Origin: an uncultured bacterium
GTDB lineage: Bacteria > Pseudomonadota > Alphaproteobacteria > Rhodospirillales > Rhodospirillaceae
Direction: 5' to 3'
Assembly: GCA_903888485.1 (NCBI GenBank)
Contig: CAISTS010000015.1
Coordinates: forward strand, 1 to 50,852
Length of the DNA: 50,852 nucleotides
The notes under the pieces were generated by a model. The model was not told the origin of the DNA, made no database searches, and saw only the letters and a program-made list of their open reading frames with translations. The position numbers and the translations under genes were made by a program. The stretch's first letter is position 1; every line of letters starts with the position of its first letter. Below are positions 1 through 7,406 of the stretch, piece by piece.

Positions 1-31
1 CGCCGATAGTATGGGAGGAGTTTCGCCGCCA

Positions 32-67
32 ACATGCAAAGGGGCCCGATCGGGCCCCTTTGCATGT
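32..67. terminator. 36-nt perfect palindrome, probable bidirectional terminator
   Basis: Two 18-nt arms are exact reverse complements, with centre GA|TC. The core is GGGGCCCGATCGGGCCCC, flanked by AAA on the left and TTT on the right, so either strand would give a GC-rich hairpin followed by a short U run. It lies downstream of the minus-strand gene ending at 206 and beside the window edge, so it may end that gene, one outside the window, or both. The symmetry extends beyond the GC core into ACATGC/GCATGT, which a simple terminator does not need. Confidence 0.7.
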
Positions 68-205
68 CAGCGCATCCCCTCACTACTGGCCTGCTTTTAC
101 TCCGCCACGCTGGCCTGGAATCTCTCCGCCGTTGACATCGCGCCGGGGACGCCATCGCTCGAAGGCACGGAAATGTCCGAGAGCGTCTCTTTTCCGGCGT
201 TGAAT

Positions 206-799
206 TTACGGCCCGGGAATTTGCGACAGCTTGGTTCGCAACGATTCCAATTCCGTGCGGTAAGCTTGGGCGTCGGCGAAATCCACGAACTCATTGTAGT
301 ACGCATGTTGACCCAGCACGCGGCGCGCATGCTTGATCGGGCACCAATGTAACTCGGTCCGCGCGGCCACTTCCCTTACATAAGCCGCGACACCATTGCC
401 ATAGGAGCAATAGGCGCAGTTCACCTTCTCGATGGCATTAAGATACGGCAGCCGCGCGCGGTCGAAGATCAAGTAGTCGCGGCGGCGCACCCGCGCTATC
501 CCGTAAATGGGGAAACAGATCCACTGATACAGTGTGACGCTGAGATCGATCAGAAGGAACGGTATAAGCATGGAATAGATGAGAGGTGCGGCGAGTATCA
601 CCAGGGGACGAGCGCCCAACACATACCGCATCAGGGAAGTTTTGAGTTTGCGATGCTGCGCGAGCATCTCCTGCTCGAACATGAGCCGCTTCCCGTCAAG
701 CGATATACGAAGCTTCGCTAAGCTTCGGGCTAGTTCCAGTTCCAATTCGCCTTCCGCCGCTTTAACGTTCTGCGTGAGCTGCGCGATGCGGGGGTCCAT
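206..799 (-). CDS. Membrane protein with CxxC motif, function unknown
   Basis: This is a 197-residue protein. It has a charged, helical N-terminal third, one or two hydrophobic segments in the middle (rich in LVILAAPLIYSMLIPFLLI-like residues), and a conserved-looking C-terminal part with NCAYCSYGNG, a WCPIKH motif and a final helix. The ATG at 799 was chosen over upstream ATGs because GAAGG lies about 7 nt before it and the upstream extension is low-complexity. I recognise the CxYCSYGNG...WCPIKHA pattern as a recurring but uncharacterised proteobacterial protein. The cysteine and histidine pattern could bind a metal or be redox active; this is inference. It lies 89 nt downstream of the DUF2892 gene on the same strand and may share its FNR-type promoter. 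Confidence 0.7.
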   Translation of the reverse strand: MDPRIAQLTQNVKAAEGELELELARSLAKLRISLDGKRLMFEQEMLAQHRKLKTSLMRYVLGARPLVILAAPLIYSMLIPFLLIDLSVTLYQWICFPIYGIARVRRRDYLIFDRARLPYLNAIEKVNCAYCSYGNGVAAYVREVAARTELHWCPIKHARRVLGQHAYYNEFVDFADAQAYRTELESLRTKLSQIPGP

Positions 800-888
800 A
801 CAAAGCCTTCGACTTAAGGAAAGCTTTGCGGACATCCGCAAAGCGTCAGCGGGCGGAGGACATTGAAGCTCCGACAATCATGCAAGCC

Positions 889-1089
889 TCAACGCTTGCA
901 AGTAGATACGCCCATCATGCTGTAGAGGGGGCAAACGCCGATGAAGGCTGTGAGCAGAGGGACGACACCGACCCACCCCACCCAATTCCATCCGGTACTG
1001 GGAAATCCAATTGGTATGGCATAGGCGATGAGCACCACGCCCGCGATCACCCGCAGAGCCCGGTCGACGACACCAATATTCTTGGACAT
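889..1089 (-). CDS. DUF2892 (YgaP-type transmembrane domain) protein
   Basis: This 66-residue protein has the DUF2892 layout: a short N-terminus reading MSKNIGVVDRALRVIAGV, two hydrophobic helices, and the CPLYSMMGVSTCKR ending typical of the family. The domain is the membrane anchor found at the C-terminus of YgaP rhodaneses and as stand-alone proteins; its biochemical role is unknown. The ATG at 1089 has AAGGA about 9 nt upstream; an ATG two codons earlier (1095) sits too close to that site. An exact FNR/FixK box centred at 1152.5, about 63 nt upstream of the start, suggests induction at low oxygen. The next gene on the strand is the CxxC membrane protein. Confidence 0.85.
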   Translation of the reverse strand: MSKNIGVVDRALRVIAGVVLIAYAIPIGFPSTGWNWVGWVGVVPLLTAFIGVCPLYSMMGVSTCKR

Positions 1090-1145
1090 AGCCATGTTTC
1101 CTTATGTGTTCGAGAGAAACATATCCGGTGTCGCGGGCCGTCCCG

Positions 1146-1159
1146 TTGATCCACGTCAA
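1146..1159. promoter_or_regulatory. FNR/FixK-type box (exact)
   Basis: TTGATCCACGTCAA matches TTGA-N6-TCAA exactly. It lies 57 to 70 nt upstream of the DUF2892 start, a placement compatible with activation by an FNR/FixK/Anr protein. It is palindromic in its half-sites, so the rightward alpha/beta hydrolase is not excluded, but that gene has its own box. Confidence 0.7.
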
Positions 1160-1587
1160 AGGCCACGGTGACGCCATCGAGTCGTGAGAATCGCACTCCG
1201 CAGCGTCGAGGTGAATGCCCCCGTCACGCACGGCACGGCATTTGCGCTAACCAGCGCAACTTGTGCGGTTCTGCACACCGCTAGCGCCCATGGCCGGTTT
1301 CCCTGGCCACAATCTTACATCCCACGCACGCGAAGTGATGGCCGCCGTGGTCGTTCTCTCCGATGCCAATAAAACCTTCTGACACGCTCACAAGGTCGAC
1401 CTGACGGTCCGTCCCGCGCGACCGCCACGTTGCTGAGCCGAATAGTCCGCACCGGGCGCAATACAGTGTCGTCGATCTCGTTTCAGCCAATTGGCCTCCT
1501 CCGCAAGCCGAAACTCTTTGGCTTGCTTGCCAAATTTCATCGTTCCATGCCCGAAGAGCTACTACGCCAAGGAACTGCGGGAGAGCG
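1160..1587. other. Intergenic stretch, no convincing gene
   Basis: This lies between the DUF2892 gene and the alpha/beta hydrolase. The only suggestive signal is on the minus strand at roughly 1283-1480, where a reading frame carries two CxxC pairs (CARC and CVGC) about 40 residues apart, like a zinc ribbon. It has no credible start and I do not recognise it. It may be a decayed small zinc-ribbon gene or chance. Confidence 0.3.
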
Positions 1588-1601
1588 TTGATTCGTATCA
1601 A
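1588..1601. promoter_or_regulatory. FNR/FixK-type box (exact)
   Basis: TTGATTCGTATCAA is an exact TTGA-N6-TCAA site and also matches the stricter TTGAT-N4-ATCAA form. Its centre is about 65 nt upstream of the hydrolase ATG at 1660. Confidence 0.75.
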
Positions 1602-1659
1602 CTCCATCCGAGCGCGGAGCGTGCAATCTGCTGGCCGGGGGCGGCCAATGGAGGGACAC

Positions 1660-2613
1660 ATGGCGCGTCCAATAGCGTTTCTACTGCTGGCGTCTGTTGC
1701 CATCATCGGCGTCTCGGCGTTTCTTTGGTATGAACACGACCTAACGCGCGCGCATGAGGCCGCTTCGCGCGGCGCGCGGGTAGTACAGACGACGGCCGGT
1801 CCCCTCGAATATGCCACCGCAGGGGACGGCCCGCCGCTCCTGTCCATTCACGGTGCCGGCGGGGGCTTCGACCAGGGACTTACTCTGGCTGCGGACTTGG
1901 TCGGCGATGGATACCGCGTAATCGCGCCGTCTCGATTTGGGTATCTTGGAACGCCCATTCCGGCTGACGTCTCGCCTGCAAGCCAAGCGGACGCCCACGC
2001 CGCGCTCTTGGCTGCGTTGAGCGTCGAGAAAGCGATTGTCATGGGTGTCTCGGCGGGAGCGCGCTCAGCCCTGGAACTCGCGCTGCGCCATCCGGAGAAA
2101 GTGCAAGCCCTCATCCTGCTCGTGCCCGGCACCTATGCGCCCGATAGTCCGGTCGCTGTAAATTCAAGCCGAGGCAGCCGGTTTGCCTTTTGGCTGGTCA
2201 ACGTGGGGGCAGACTTCGTCTGGTGGACGCTTGAAAAGCTCGCGCCTGATGTCCTGATCCGCTTCATTGGGGTGCCCCCGGCGCTTGTCTATGCTTCGCC
2301 CAAGGATGACCAGGACGCCGTCATGAGCACCGTCAGAAGCATCGAGCCTCTCTCGCGGCGTTTCCCCGGTGTGAATATCGACAGCACACCGGAGCTCCAT
2401 CGCCTGCCATTGGAGAGCGTCACCGTACCGTCATTGGTCGTCTCGGCGCGCGATGACCTCTTCAACACTCTGCCCGCCGCTGAGTTTGCCGCCGGGCTTA
2501 TCCCGGGGGCGAAGCTCGTCATATTCGAGACGGGCGGACACCTCATGGTCGGCCATCAACGCGAGGTTCGCGATCTCGTGCGGGACTTCCTCGCGGCCAA
2601 TATCCAGAAATAA
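1660..2613 (+). CDS. Alpha/beta hydrolase, membrane-anchored or secreted
   Basis: This is a 317-residue serine hydrolase of the alpha/beta fold. Residues 4-23 form a hydrophobic N-terminal segment that is a signal peptide or anchor, so the enzyme should act on the periplasmic side. The oxyanion region is HGAGGGFDQG (from about residue 64), the nucleophile elbow GVSAG places Ser131, the acid is Asp265 or Asp266 in SARDDLF, and the base is His294 in GGHLMVGH. The substrate cannot be told from sequence; relatives include esterases and C-C hydrolases. The ATG at 1660 was chosen for the GGAGGGA site just upstream. An exact FNR/FixK box about 65 nt upstream of the ATG suggests low-oxygen control. 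It converges on the VIT1-type gene. Confidence 0.85.
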   Translation: MARPIAFLLLASVAIIGVSAFLWYEHDLTRAHEAASRGARVVQTTAGPLEYATAGDGPPLLSIHGAGGGFDQGLTLAADLVGDGYRVIAPSRFGYLGTPIPADVSPASQADAHAALLAALSVEKAIVMGVSAGARSALELALRHPEKVQALILLVPGTYAPDSPVAVNSSRGSRFAFWLVNVGADFVWWTLEKLAPDVLIRFIGVPPALVYASPKDDQDAVMSTVRSIEPLSRRFPGVNIDSTPELHRLPLESVTVPSLVVSARDDLFNTLPAAEFAAGLIPGAKLVIFETGGHLMVGHQREVRDLVRDFLAANIQK

Positions 2614-2629
2614 GCTTGAATAGGATTGC

Positions 2630-3325
2630 TCAGACCGCCGTTCCAACGAGAGATCCGATGCCTGCCGTCAAGGCCATGGCAAGAGCCCCCCAAAACGTGA
2701 CGCGCACCGTTGCCCGGACTACACGTGCGCCGCCCGCGCGGGCACCGATGGCTCCGAGCAATGCTAAAAACAGAAGAGAGGTAATTGAGACGACCGGCAC
2801 GAGAAGTGCCTTTGGGGAAACGACGACCATCAGCAGAGGCATCGCGGCACCAGCGGAAAAGGTCACGGCAGACGTCAGGGCGGCCTGAATTGGACGTGCC
2901 GTCGTTATCTCAGAAATTCCGAGTTCGTCTCTAGCATGCGCCCCCAGGGCATCTTTTGCCATGAGTTGGTCAGCGACCTTGTACGCGAGGTCGGATTCGA
3001 CACCGCGCTTTGCGTAAATCTCCGCCAATTCGGCACGCTCAAGGCCGGGTTGATTTGCGAGTTCGATGCGTTCGCGCGCGAGGTCCGCTTGTTCTGTATC
3101 AGATTGAGAGCTGACGGAAACGTACTCGCCAGCCGCCATGGACATCGCCCCGGCGACGAGGCCCGCAACGCCTGCGACGAGTACGGCTGATCCGGTACCG
3201 GAGGCAGCGGCCACCCCAACGATAAGACTGGCGGTTGAAACGATGCCGTCATTGGCTCCCAGCACCGCGGCACGCAACCATCCAATCCGTGAAACGCGAT
3301 GCCTTTCGGTATGGATACGGCTCAT
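2630..3325 (-). CDS. VIT1/CCC1-type iron/manganese transporter
   Basis: This 231-residue membrane protein belongs to the VIT1/CCC1 family of divalent iron and manganese transporters. The N-terminal helix has the family motif GANDGIVSTASLIVGVAAA, followed by an AMSMAAGEYVSVSSQ helix. The soluble insert (about residues 75-150) runs ERAELAEIYAKRGV...KDALGAHARDELG, as in VIT metal-binding linkers, and three more hydrophobic helices close the protein. It lacks the ferritin-like domain of MbfA-type exporters. Its ATG directly follows the stop of the upstream cytochrome b561 gene (TAAATG), so it should be translationally coupled and is the last gene of a three-gene operon. Export of ferrous iron or manganese from the cytoplasm is the likely role, by inference from the family. 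Confidence 0.88.
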   Translation of the reverse strand: MSRIHTERHRVSRIGWLRAAVLGANDGIVSTASLIVGVAAASGTGSAVLVAGVAGLVAGAMSMAAGEYVSVSSQSDTEQADLARERIELANQPGLERAELAEIYAKRGVESDLAYKVADQLMAKDALGAHARDELGISEITTARPIQAALTSAVTFSAGAAMPLLMVVVSPKALLVPVVSITSLLFLALLGAIGARAGGARVVRATVRVTFWGALAMALTAGIGSLVGTAV

Positions 3326-4054
3326 TTACTCCGGCCTGTCAGCCGGTGGATTGGCGAAGGACTTTCGACCACTGAACATGGCCGAGATGATGTTGCCGCC
3401 ATGTTTCAGCTCGGTCAGTACAACGGCAGCCACATGCAGCGCGATAAGACCGAGCAGCACGAAGTACATGATCTCATGTGTTTCAACTACCGGAGCCCGC
3501 ATGGCGCGCATGGCCTTGTACGACTCGGGATCGACCGTTTCCGGCGCGTTGGGGCGGACTTGGCTGGGGTCCACGCCGCTGGCGGCAATGTTGGTGGCGA
3601 TGGTCTTGCCGAATGGCGGCATATAGAGATCGGTCCCCGCGAGAATTAGGCCCGTGGCACCCTGGAGGAGGAGTGCCCCGAGCAACACCGTGACGGCTAT
3701 GCGCCCTAAGGGCGTGTGACCGACGTAGTTCTGGGAGCGACCCTCACGGATCGCGGCAAACTCTCCGGCCAATTGCGCTCCGTATCCCCGACCGAAGGGC
3801 AATATGGCACGCCAGCGTGCGTAAGGGCCGCCGATAAATCCCCAGACGAATCGCCACAACAGATTGAGCACGAACACATAGCCGATCCACACGTGCGTCA
3901 ACTTCAGAATGACTTTGCCTTCGTTGCTCACGCCGAGCGCCGCATCGTTGAGGATAACGGTGCCGACACCAGCGAGGCCGAGAACACACAGAACGTTCAA
4001 CCAGTGGAAACCGCGCGTGGTGGCGTCCCACACTTTGTATTCTTGTAATTTCAC
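3326..4054 (-). CDS. Cytochrome b561-type membrane haem protein (second of pair)
   Basis: This 242-residue protein looks like a prokaryotic cytochrome b561 or hydrogenase-type cytochrome b. An N-terminal KVWDATTRGFHWLNV carries a haem-ligand His, LTHVWIGYVFVLNLLWRFVWGF gives another, and VETHEIMYFVLLGLIALHV near the C-terminus supplies the last His pair. There are four or five hydrophobic helices. The start is GTG at 4054, overlapping the stop of the upstream b561 gene (GTGA). It would pass electrons across the membrane, but the donor and acceptor are unknown. The arrangement b561-b561-VIT suggests a link between haem-mediated electron transfer and iron handling; that link is inference. Confidence 0.85.
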   Translation of the reverse strand: MKLQEYKVWDATTRGFHWLNVLCVLGLAGVGTVILNDAALGVSNEGKVILKLTHVWIGYVFVLNLLWRFVWGFIGGPYARWRAILPFGRGYGAQLAGEFAAIREGRSQNYVGHTPLGRIAVTVLLGALLLQGATGLILAGTDLYMPPFGKTIATNIAASGVDPSQVRPNAPETVDPESYKAMRAMRAPVVETHEIMYFVLLGLIALHVAAVVLTELKHGGNIISAMFSGRKSFANPPADRPE

Positions 4055-4611
4055 GGAGACGGGTCCCCTTTTGTGGGCGTATGAGAAAATAGCATGAAGA
4101 GTGCGAGCGGCCTTTTGAAGAGTACGAGATAGGCTACGTGTGTGAGAATGAATAGCACGAGCAGATTGGCTAGGGTCTCATGCACTTCGCTGACAAGACC
4201 CTCGTCTACTTCCCCGACATGCGTTTCACGTCCTGCCCTCTGGCCACCGTCCACAAATGCCGGGCTCGTGATCGCTTGATCCGCACGGCTTAGGGTGCGA
4301 CCGCGATCCATGGCAATGCCGGTGAGGGTGACTCCGATGAGGCACGTCGCGATAGCCAGCAGGAGTGTCCGGCTAATCGCGGGGTGTGTCATCGCTGTGG
4401 TGAGGCGCAAACCCGCGAAATGCGGATAGAAGCGCGTGAGCCCCAGTTGCGGGACGCCGGCCAGCGCCCAGATGAGTCGAATTATGATGATCGCTGCGAC
4501 GCCATATCCAAGCCATGCATGAAATGAATTGTCGTCACCGGTGATATAGGCGAGCACCACAAGAACCGCGAGTGCCGCGTGGTACAAGCGTAAACGGCGC
4601 ATGACCTTCAT
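4051..4611 (-). CDS. Cytochrome b561-type membrane haem protein (first of pair)
   Basis: This 186-residue cytochrome b561 family protein starts with RLYHAALAVLVVLAYITG (His near residue 9), has a second His in FHAWLGYG, and ends with VHETLANLLVLFILTHVAYLVLF, the typical C-terminal haem-ligand pair. The loop between helices 3 and 4 (about residues 105-135) is long and polar. The ATG at 4611 was preferred over an upstream in-frame ATG because of the AGAAGGGA sequence before it. It is the promoter-proximal gene of the b561-b561-VIT operon and overlaps the next gene by 4 nt. A near-match FNR box lies about 90 nt upstream. It is a paralogue in type of the next gene, but the two are not closely similar. 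Confidence 0.83.
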   Translation of the reverse strand: MKVMRRLRLYHAALAVLVVLAYITGDDNSFHAWLGYGVAAIIIIRLIWALAGVPQLGLTRFYPHFAGLRLTTAMTHPAISRTLLLAIATCLIGVTLTGIAMDRGRTLSRADQAITSPAFVDGGQRAGRETHVGEVDEGLVSEVHETLANLLVLFILTHVAYLVLFKRPLALFMLFSHTPTKGDPSP

Positions 4612-4693
4612 TAGAAACTTTTCCCTTCTATCGGGCGGGTTTTTCAAAACTCGCCGAGCCAAACAGTCTTAGTGGCGCGAGCAACGGCCTGGG

Positions 4694-4707
4694 TTGATCT
4701 TCAACAA
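4694..4707. promoter_or_regulatory. FNR/FixK-like box with one mismatch
   Basis: TTGATCTTCAACAA matches TTGA-N6-TCAA except for one base (ACAA for TCAA). It lies upstream of the b561-b561-VIT operon, centred about 90 nt from its ATG. It is weaker than the three exact boxes nearby and could be chance. Confidence 0.4.
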
Positions 4708-4773
4708 ATCAATGGGGATGGGTCACGGGAACCCGCCATCTCTCCGTCAACGATGAATAGTTCGGAAGTTCAG

Positions 4774-5160
4774 TCACAAATTCCTAATTGCGCGTTCGAG
4801 CTTTGCGCGGACCTCTTGGGCCGCGATCCTTAGGGCTGGGTTATCTATAGCCATCATAGACGCGACGGGATCAACGGCGGCCACTTCGGTCTGTCCGCTG
4901 CCGGCATCCCGGACGATCACATTGCACGGCAGCATAGTGCCAACATGATTTTCGAGCTTGAGGGCTTCATAAGCCAGGGCCGGATTGCATGTTCCTAAGA
5001 TTCTGTAGCTGGGAATATCAACATTGATCTTTTTCTTCATCGTCTCCTTTACGTCGATGTCCGTTAAGACGCCAAATCCCTCAGCCTTAAGGGCGGCGAC
5101 GGCACGGGCTACGCCCTCATCGAAGCCAATGGGGAGCGTTCGTCCTATAAAATATGTCAT
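4774..5160 (-). CDS. DUF302 domain protein
   Basis: This 128-residue protein is a single DUF302 domain. It opens with TYFIGRTLPIGFDEGVARAVAALKAEGFGVLTDIDV, continues with KKKINVDIPSYRILGTCNPALAYEAL, and has the LPCNVIVRD segment typical of the family. No enzyme activity is established for DUF302; the fold is small and is often encoded beside redox or metal genes. There is no signal peptide, so it is probably cytoplasmic. The ATG at 5160 follows a strong GAGGAAG site. An exact FNR/FixK box lies about 107 nt upstream. It is followed, after 162 nt, by the b561 operon on the same strand. Confidence 0.9.
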   Translation of the reverse strand: MTYFIGRTLPIGFDEGVARAVAALKAEGFGVLTDIDVKETMKKKINVDIPSYRILGTCNPALAYEALKLENHVGTMLPCNVIVRDAGSGQTEVAAVDPVASMMAIDNPALRIAAQEVRAKLERAIRNL

Positions 5161-5260
5161 CTACTTCCTCACAGTATTGAGCAGGCTGACCATTTCATAA
5201 TGTCACGCCAACTCCTATGGCGAAGGCACGGTAGTTTAAGTCCGCACTGACCGGACAGCC

Positions 5261-5274
5261 TTGACCAGGATCAA
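5261..5274. promoter_or_regulatory. FNR/FixK-type box (exact)
   Basis: TTGACCAGGATCAA is an exact TTGA-N6-TCAA site. Its centre is about 107 nt upstream of the DUF302 ATG and about 480 nt from the rightward permease, so DUF302 is the more likely target. Confidence 0.7.
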
Positions 5275-5744
5275 GCATTCGGCCTGCCAGCTCTGTCGCA
5301 ACGCTGCTCTGCTGATAAGATTGAATGCAGTCCTTCGACGTTCGTTCTAAGTAGAACCCGAGGGTACCTTTGGACTGAGATGATCATTACGATCACACTT
5401 AAGGCTCTAACTGCCACAGGCACTCCCGCTTCGGGTGGCTGTGCATGGCCGGCCGGCTCAGCCCCCGCCACAGCGCCTAGATATCGACACTCCGCCCTCA
5501 CGGACCGGCGCTTCATTAGCAATAGACAGGACCCTGCAAAGCTGGCTGATGAAAGTTCCGGCGAGAGTGTGATGCATTGTCTACCGTCGGCGCCTGAGCT
5601 TGATCCATATCTCGCTGCGTGAGGTTGACTCTCGCAAAGGTCAATGCTTCCGGACCGAGATGCTCTCGAAGCCGCCGTAACGGGGCCGAGCCGTTGTGCC
5701 GAGCGACATCGCCTAACTTAATCGGCGAAGAAGGAAACCATTCC
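5275..5744. other. Intergenic stretch, no convincing gene
   Basis: This lies between the divergent DUF302 and permease genes. Short open frames exist on both strands but none has a recognisable domain or a good start. It holds the leader of the permease gene, with AAGGAAA about 9 nt before the ATG at 5745. A weak partial FNR-like half-site (TTGATCC) near 5600 is not convincing. Confidence 0.3.
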
Positions 5745-6986
5745 ATGACAGCCCAAGCCGCGGGCGCGGGAGACGCACCGCCACGTCTCCTGAGGTCACT
5801 TACGCTTACCCATGCGGTACTCTATGGGCTCGGCGTCACCATTGGCGCAGGCATTTATGTTCTCGTCGGCATAGCTGCTGGTCGCAGCGGAATCCATGCG
5901 CCGCTTGCCTTCATTGGTTCCGCGCTCGTCATGGCATTTAGTGCCGCATCATTCGCTGAGTTGGGCACACGAATGCCCGTGAGCGCGAGTGAGGCGGCCT
6001 ATGTGCAAGCCGCATTCCGACGCAAGTGGCTAAGCCTTGTTGTCGGGCTACTTGTGGTCGCCACTGCCACGGTATCGGCGGCTGCGATCAGCGTTGGGAG
6101 CGCGGGGTATATTGGGGTTTTCCTGAACATACCGGCGACGTGGATCATTCTGGGAGTCGTACTAGTGATGGGTGCGATTGCGTGTCTCCCGACAGTACAA
6201 TCAGTGACATTCGCTGGAATTATGACGCTCATCGAAGTGGGCGGGCTCTTGTTGATTGTCGTCGCGGGACTCAGTCAGGGCGTTGGTGTTGTCACGCGCC
6301 TCCCCGAAATATGGCCCTCTCTTGATGACTCGGTTGCTTGGATCGGACTTACCGGAACAGCGCTCATCGCAGTTTTTGCCTTCATTGGCTTTGAGCATCT
6401 CGTGAACGTCGCGGAAGAGATGAAGGAACCTAGCCGCACCTTACCTCGTGCATTGTTCCTTACCCTGGGCCTGACGGCGCTTCTATACGCCCTCGTGGTC
6501 TGGATTGCCGTGATTGCGGTTCCGCCTCAAGATCTGGCTCTTTCTTCAGCGCCGCTCGCGCTTGTTTTCGAGCGCCTGACCGGAATGCCGCTCGTGACGA
6601 TGAGCGCAATTGCCGTTGTGGCGACTTTGAATGGAATTATTGTGCACATGATCATGATAGCCCGCGTGATCTATGGCCTCGCGGATCAAGGTAATCTTCC
6701 GAAGGCGCTCAGGCACGTGAACGCCGTTACGCGCACTCCTCTTCTCGCTACGGCAATTGGTATCGGGGCTATTCTGGTGCTGGCTATTGCTGTGCCACTC
6801 GCGGGCCTTGCTGATCTGACCGCACGGCTTACCCTCGTTATTTTCGCGATCATAAACCTCGCGTTGATCCGAATAAAAAGTGCAAATGAAAGACAACCGC
6901 CGGGGACGTTTGTTTGCCCGCGATGGGTTCCCTATGCGGGCCTCACTTCTAGCGCATTGTTTCTTGCGGTTGACCTGCTGGTGTGA
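5745..6986 (+). CDS. APC-superfamily amino acid permease
   Basis: This 413-residue integral membrane transporter has an N-terminal RSLTLTHAVLYGLGVTIGAGIYVLVG, the first-helix signature of the amino acid-polyamine-organocation family. It continues with SFAELGTRMPVSASEAAYV and the later FAFIGFEHLVNVAEEMKEPSRTLPRAL motif typical of cationic amino acid or APA-type permeases. About eleven or twelve hydrophobic helices fit. The family runs near 450 residues or more, so this one is on the short side and ends abruptly after the last helix, but the frame is intact. Substrate specificity is not readable. The ATG at 5745 has AAGGAAA upstream; a longer in-frame extension to 5619 has no signal and no homology-like content. 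Confidence 0.87.
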   Translation: MTAQAAGAGDAPPRLLRSLTLTHAVLYGLGVTIGAGIYVLVGIAAGRSGIHAPLAFIGSALVMAFSAASFAELGTRMPVSASEAAYVQAAFRRKWLSLVVGLLVVATATVSAAAISVGSAGYIGVFLNIPATWIILGVVLVMGAIACLPTVQSVTFAGIMTLIEVGGLLLIVVAGLSQGVGVVTRLPEIWPSLDDSVAWIGLTGTALIAVFAFIGFEHLVNVAEEMKEPSRTLPRALFLTLGLTALLYALVVWIAVIAVPPQDLALSSAPLALVFERLTGMPLVTMSAIAVVATLNGIIVHMIMIARVIYGLADQGNLPKALRHVNAVTRTPLLATAIGIGAILVLAIAVPLAGLADLTARLTLVIFAIINLALIRIKSANERQPPGTFVCPRWVPYAGLTSSALFLAVDLLV

Positions 6987-7406
6987 TGAGCGGTCAGTGC
7001 CTTTGCGGCTATCCAGATCGCCAAGATCGCCGCCGCGCGACCAGGCGACCGCGTTCAACTTTGAGCGCGGCGTGCAGCAATGGGCAATTGATGGGCCGTC
7101 AAGTTTGTGGGTCTCGGCCATGCATTGGCTCCGACGATCAGCGAGCAAGGACCGCCACCTCGTGGTCGCGTCGAACGAACAAACTGATTACTATGCCCAA
7201 TCACCAAGCCTGATTGTCCGAAATGCCGACATCCTAGAAGGGTGCGCTTACCGGGGAATTTGCCGTCCAAGCATCGTCCAACAAGCAAATCGCCAGCCCC
7301 AGCAAGCGACTGCGGACGGGCGCCGGCACCCTCCAATTGGGGATAGTTTTACGCCCGCATGGCCGCGACCATGGGCCGGCACATAATCGACAAACCGAAA
7401 TCGGCC
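6987..7406. other. Intergenic stretch, no convincing gene
   Basis: This is 420 nt between the permease and the MHYT kinase. Open frames on both strands are short, overlap each other and match no family I know. A TTGA/TCAA pair at 7088-7102 has 7 nt between its halves and so is not a proper FNR box. An in-frame upstream ATG of the kinase lies at 7359. Confidence 0.3.

Noticed and set aside
1281..1847. Minus-strand open frame with CxxC pairs
   Set aside because: No credible start, it overlaps the real hydrolase gene, and no family is recognised. Noted only as a weak zinc-ribbon-like signal.
5595..5615. TTGATCC half-site before the permease
   Set aside because: The second half-site does not match (TCTC for TCAA).
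7088..7102. TTGA and TCAA half-sites upstream of the MHYT kinase
   Set aside because: The spacer is 7 nt, not 6, so FNR/FixK binding is unlikely.
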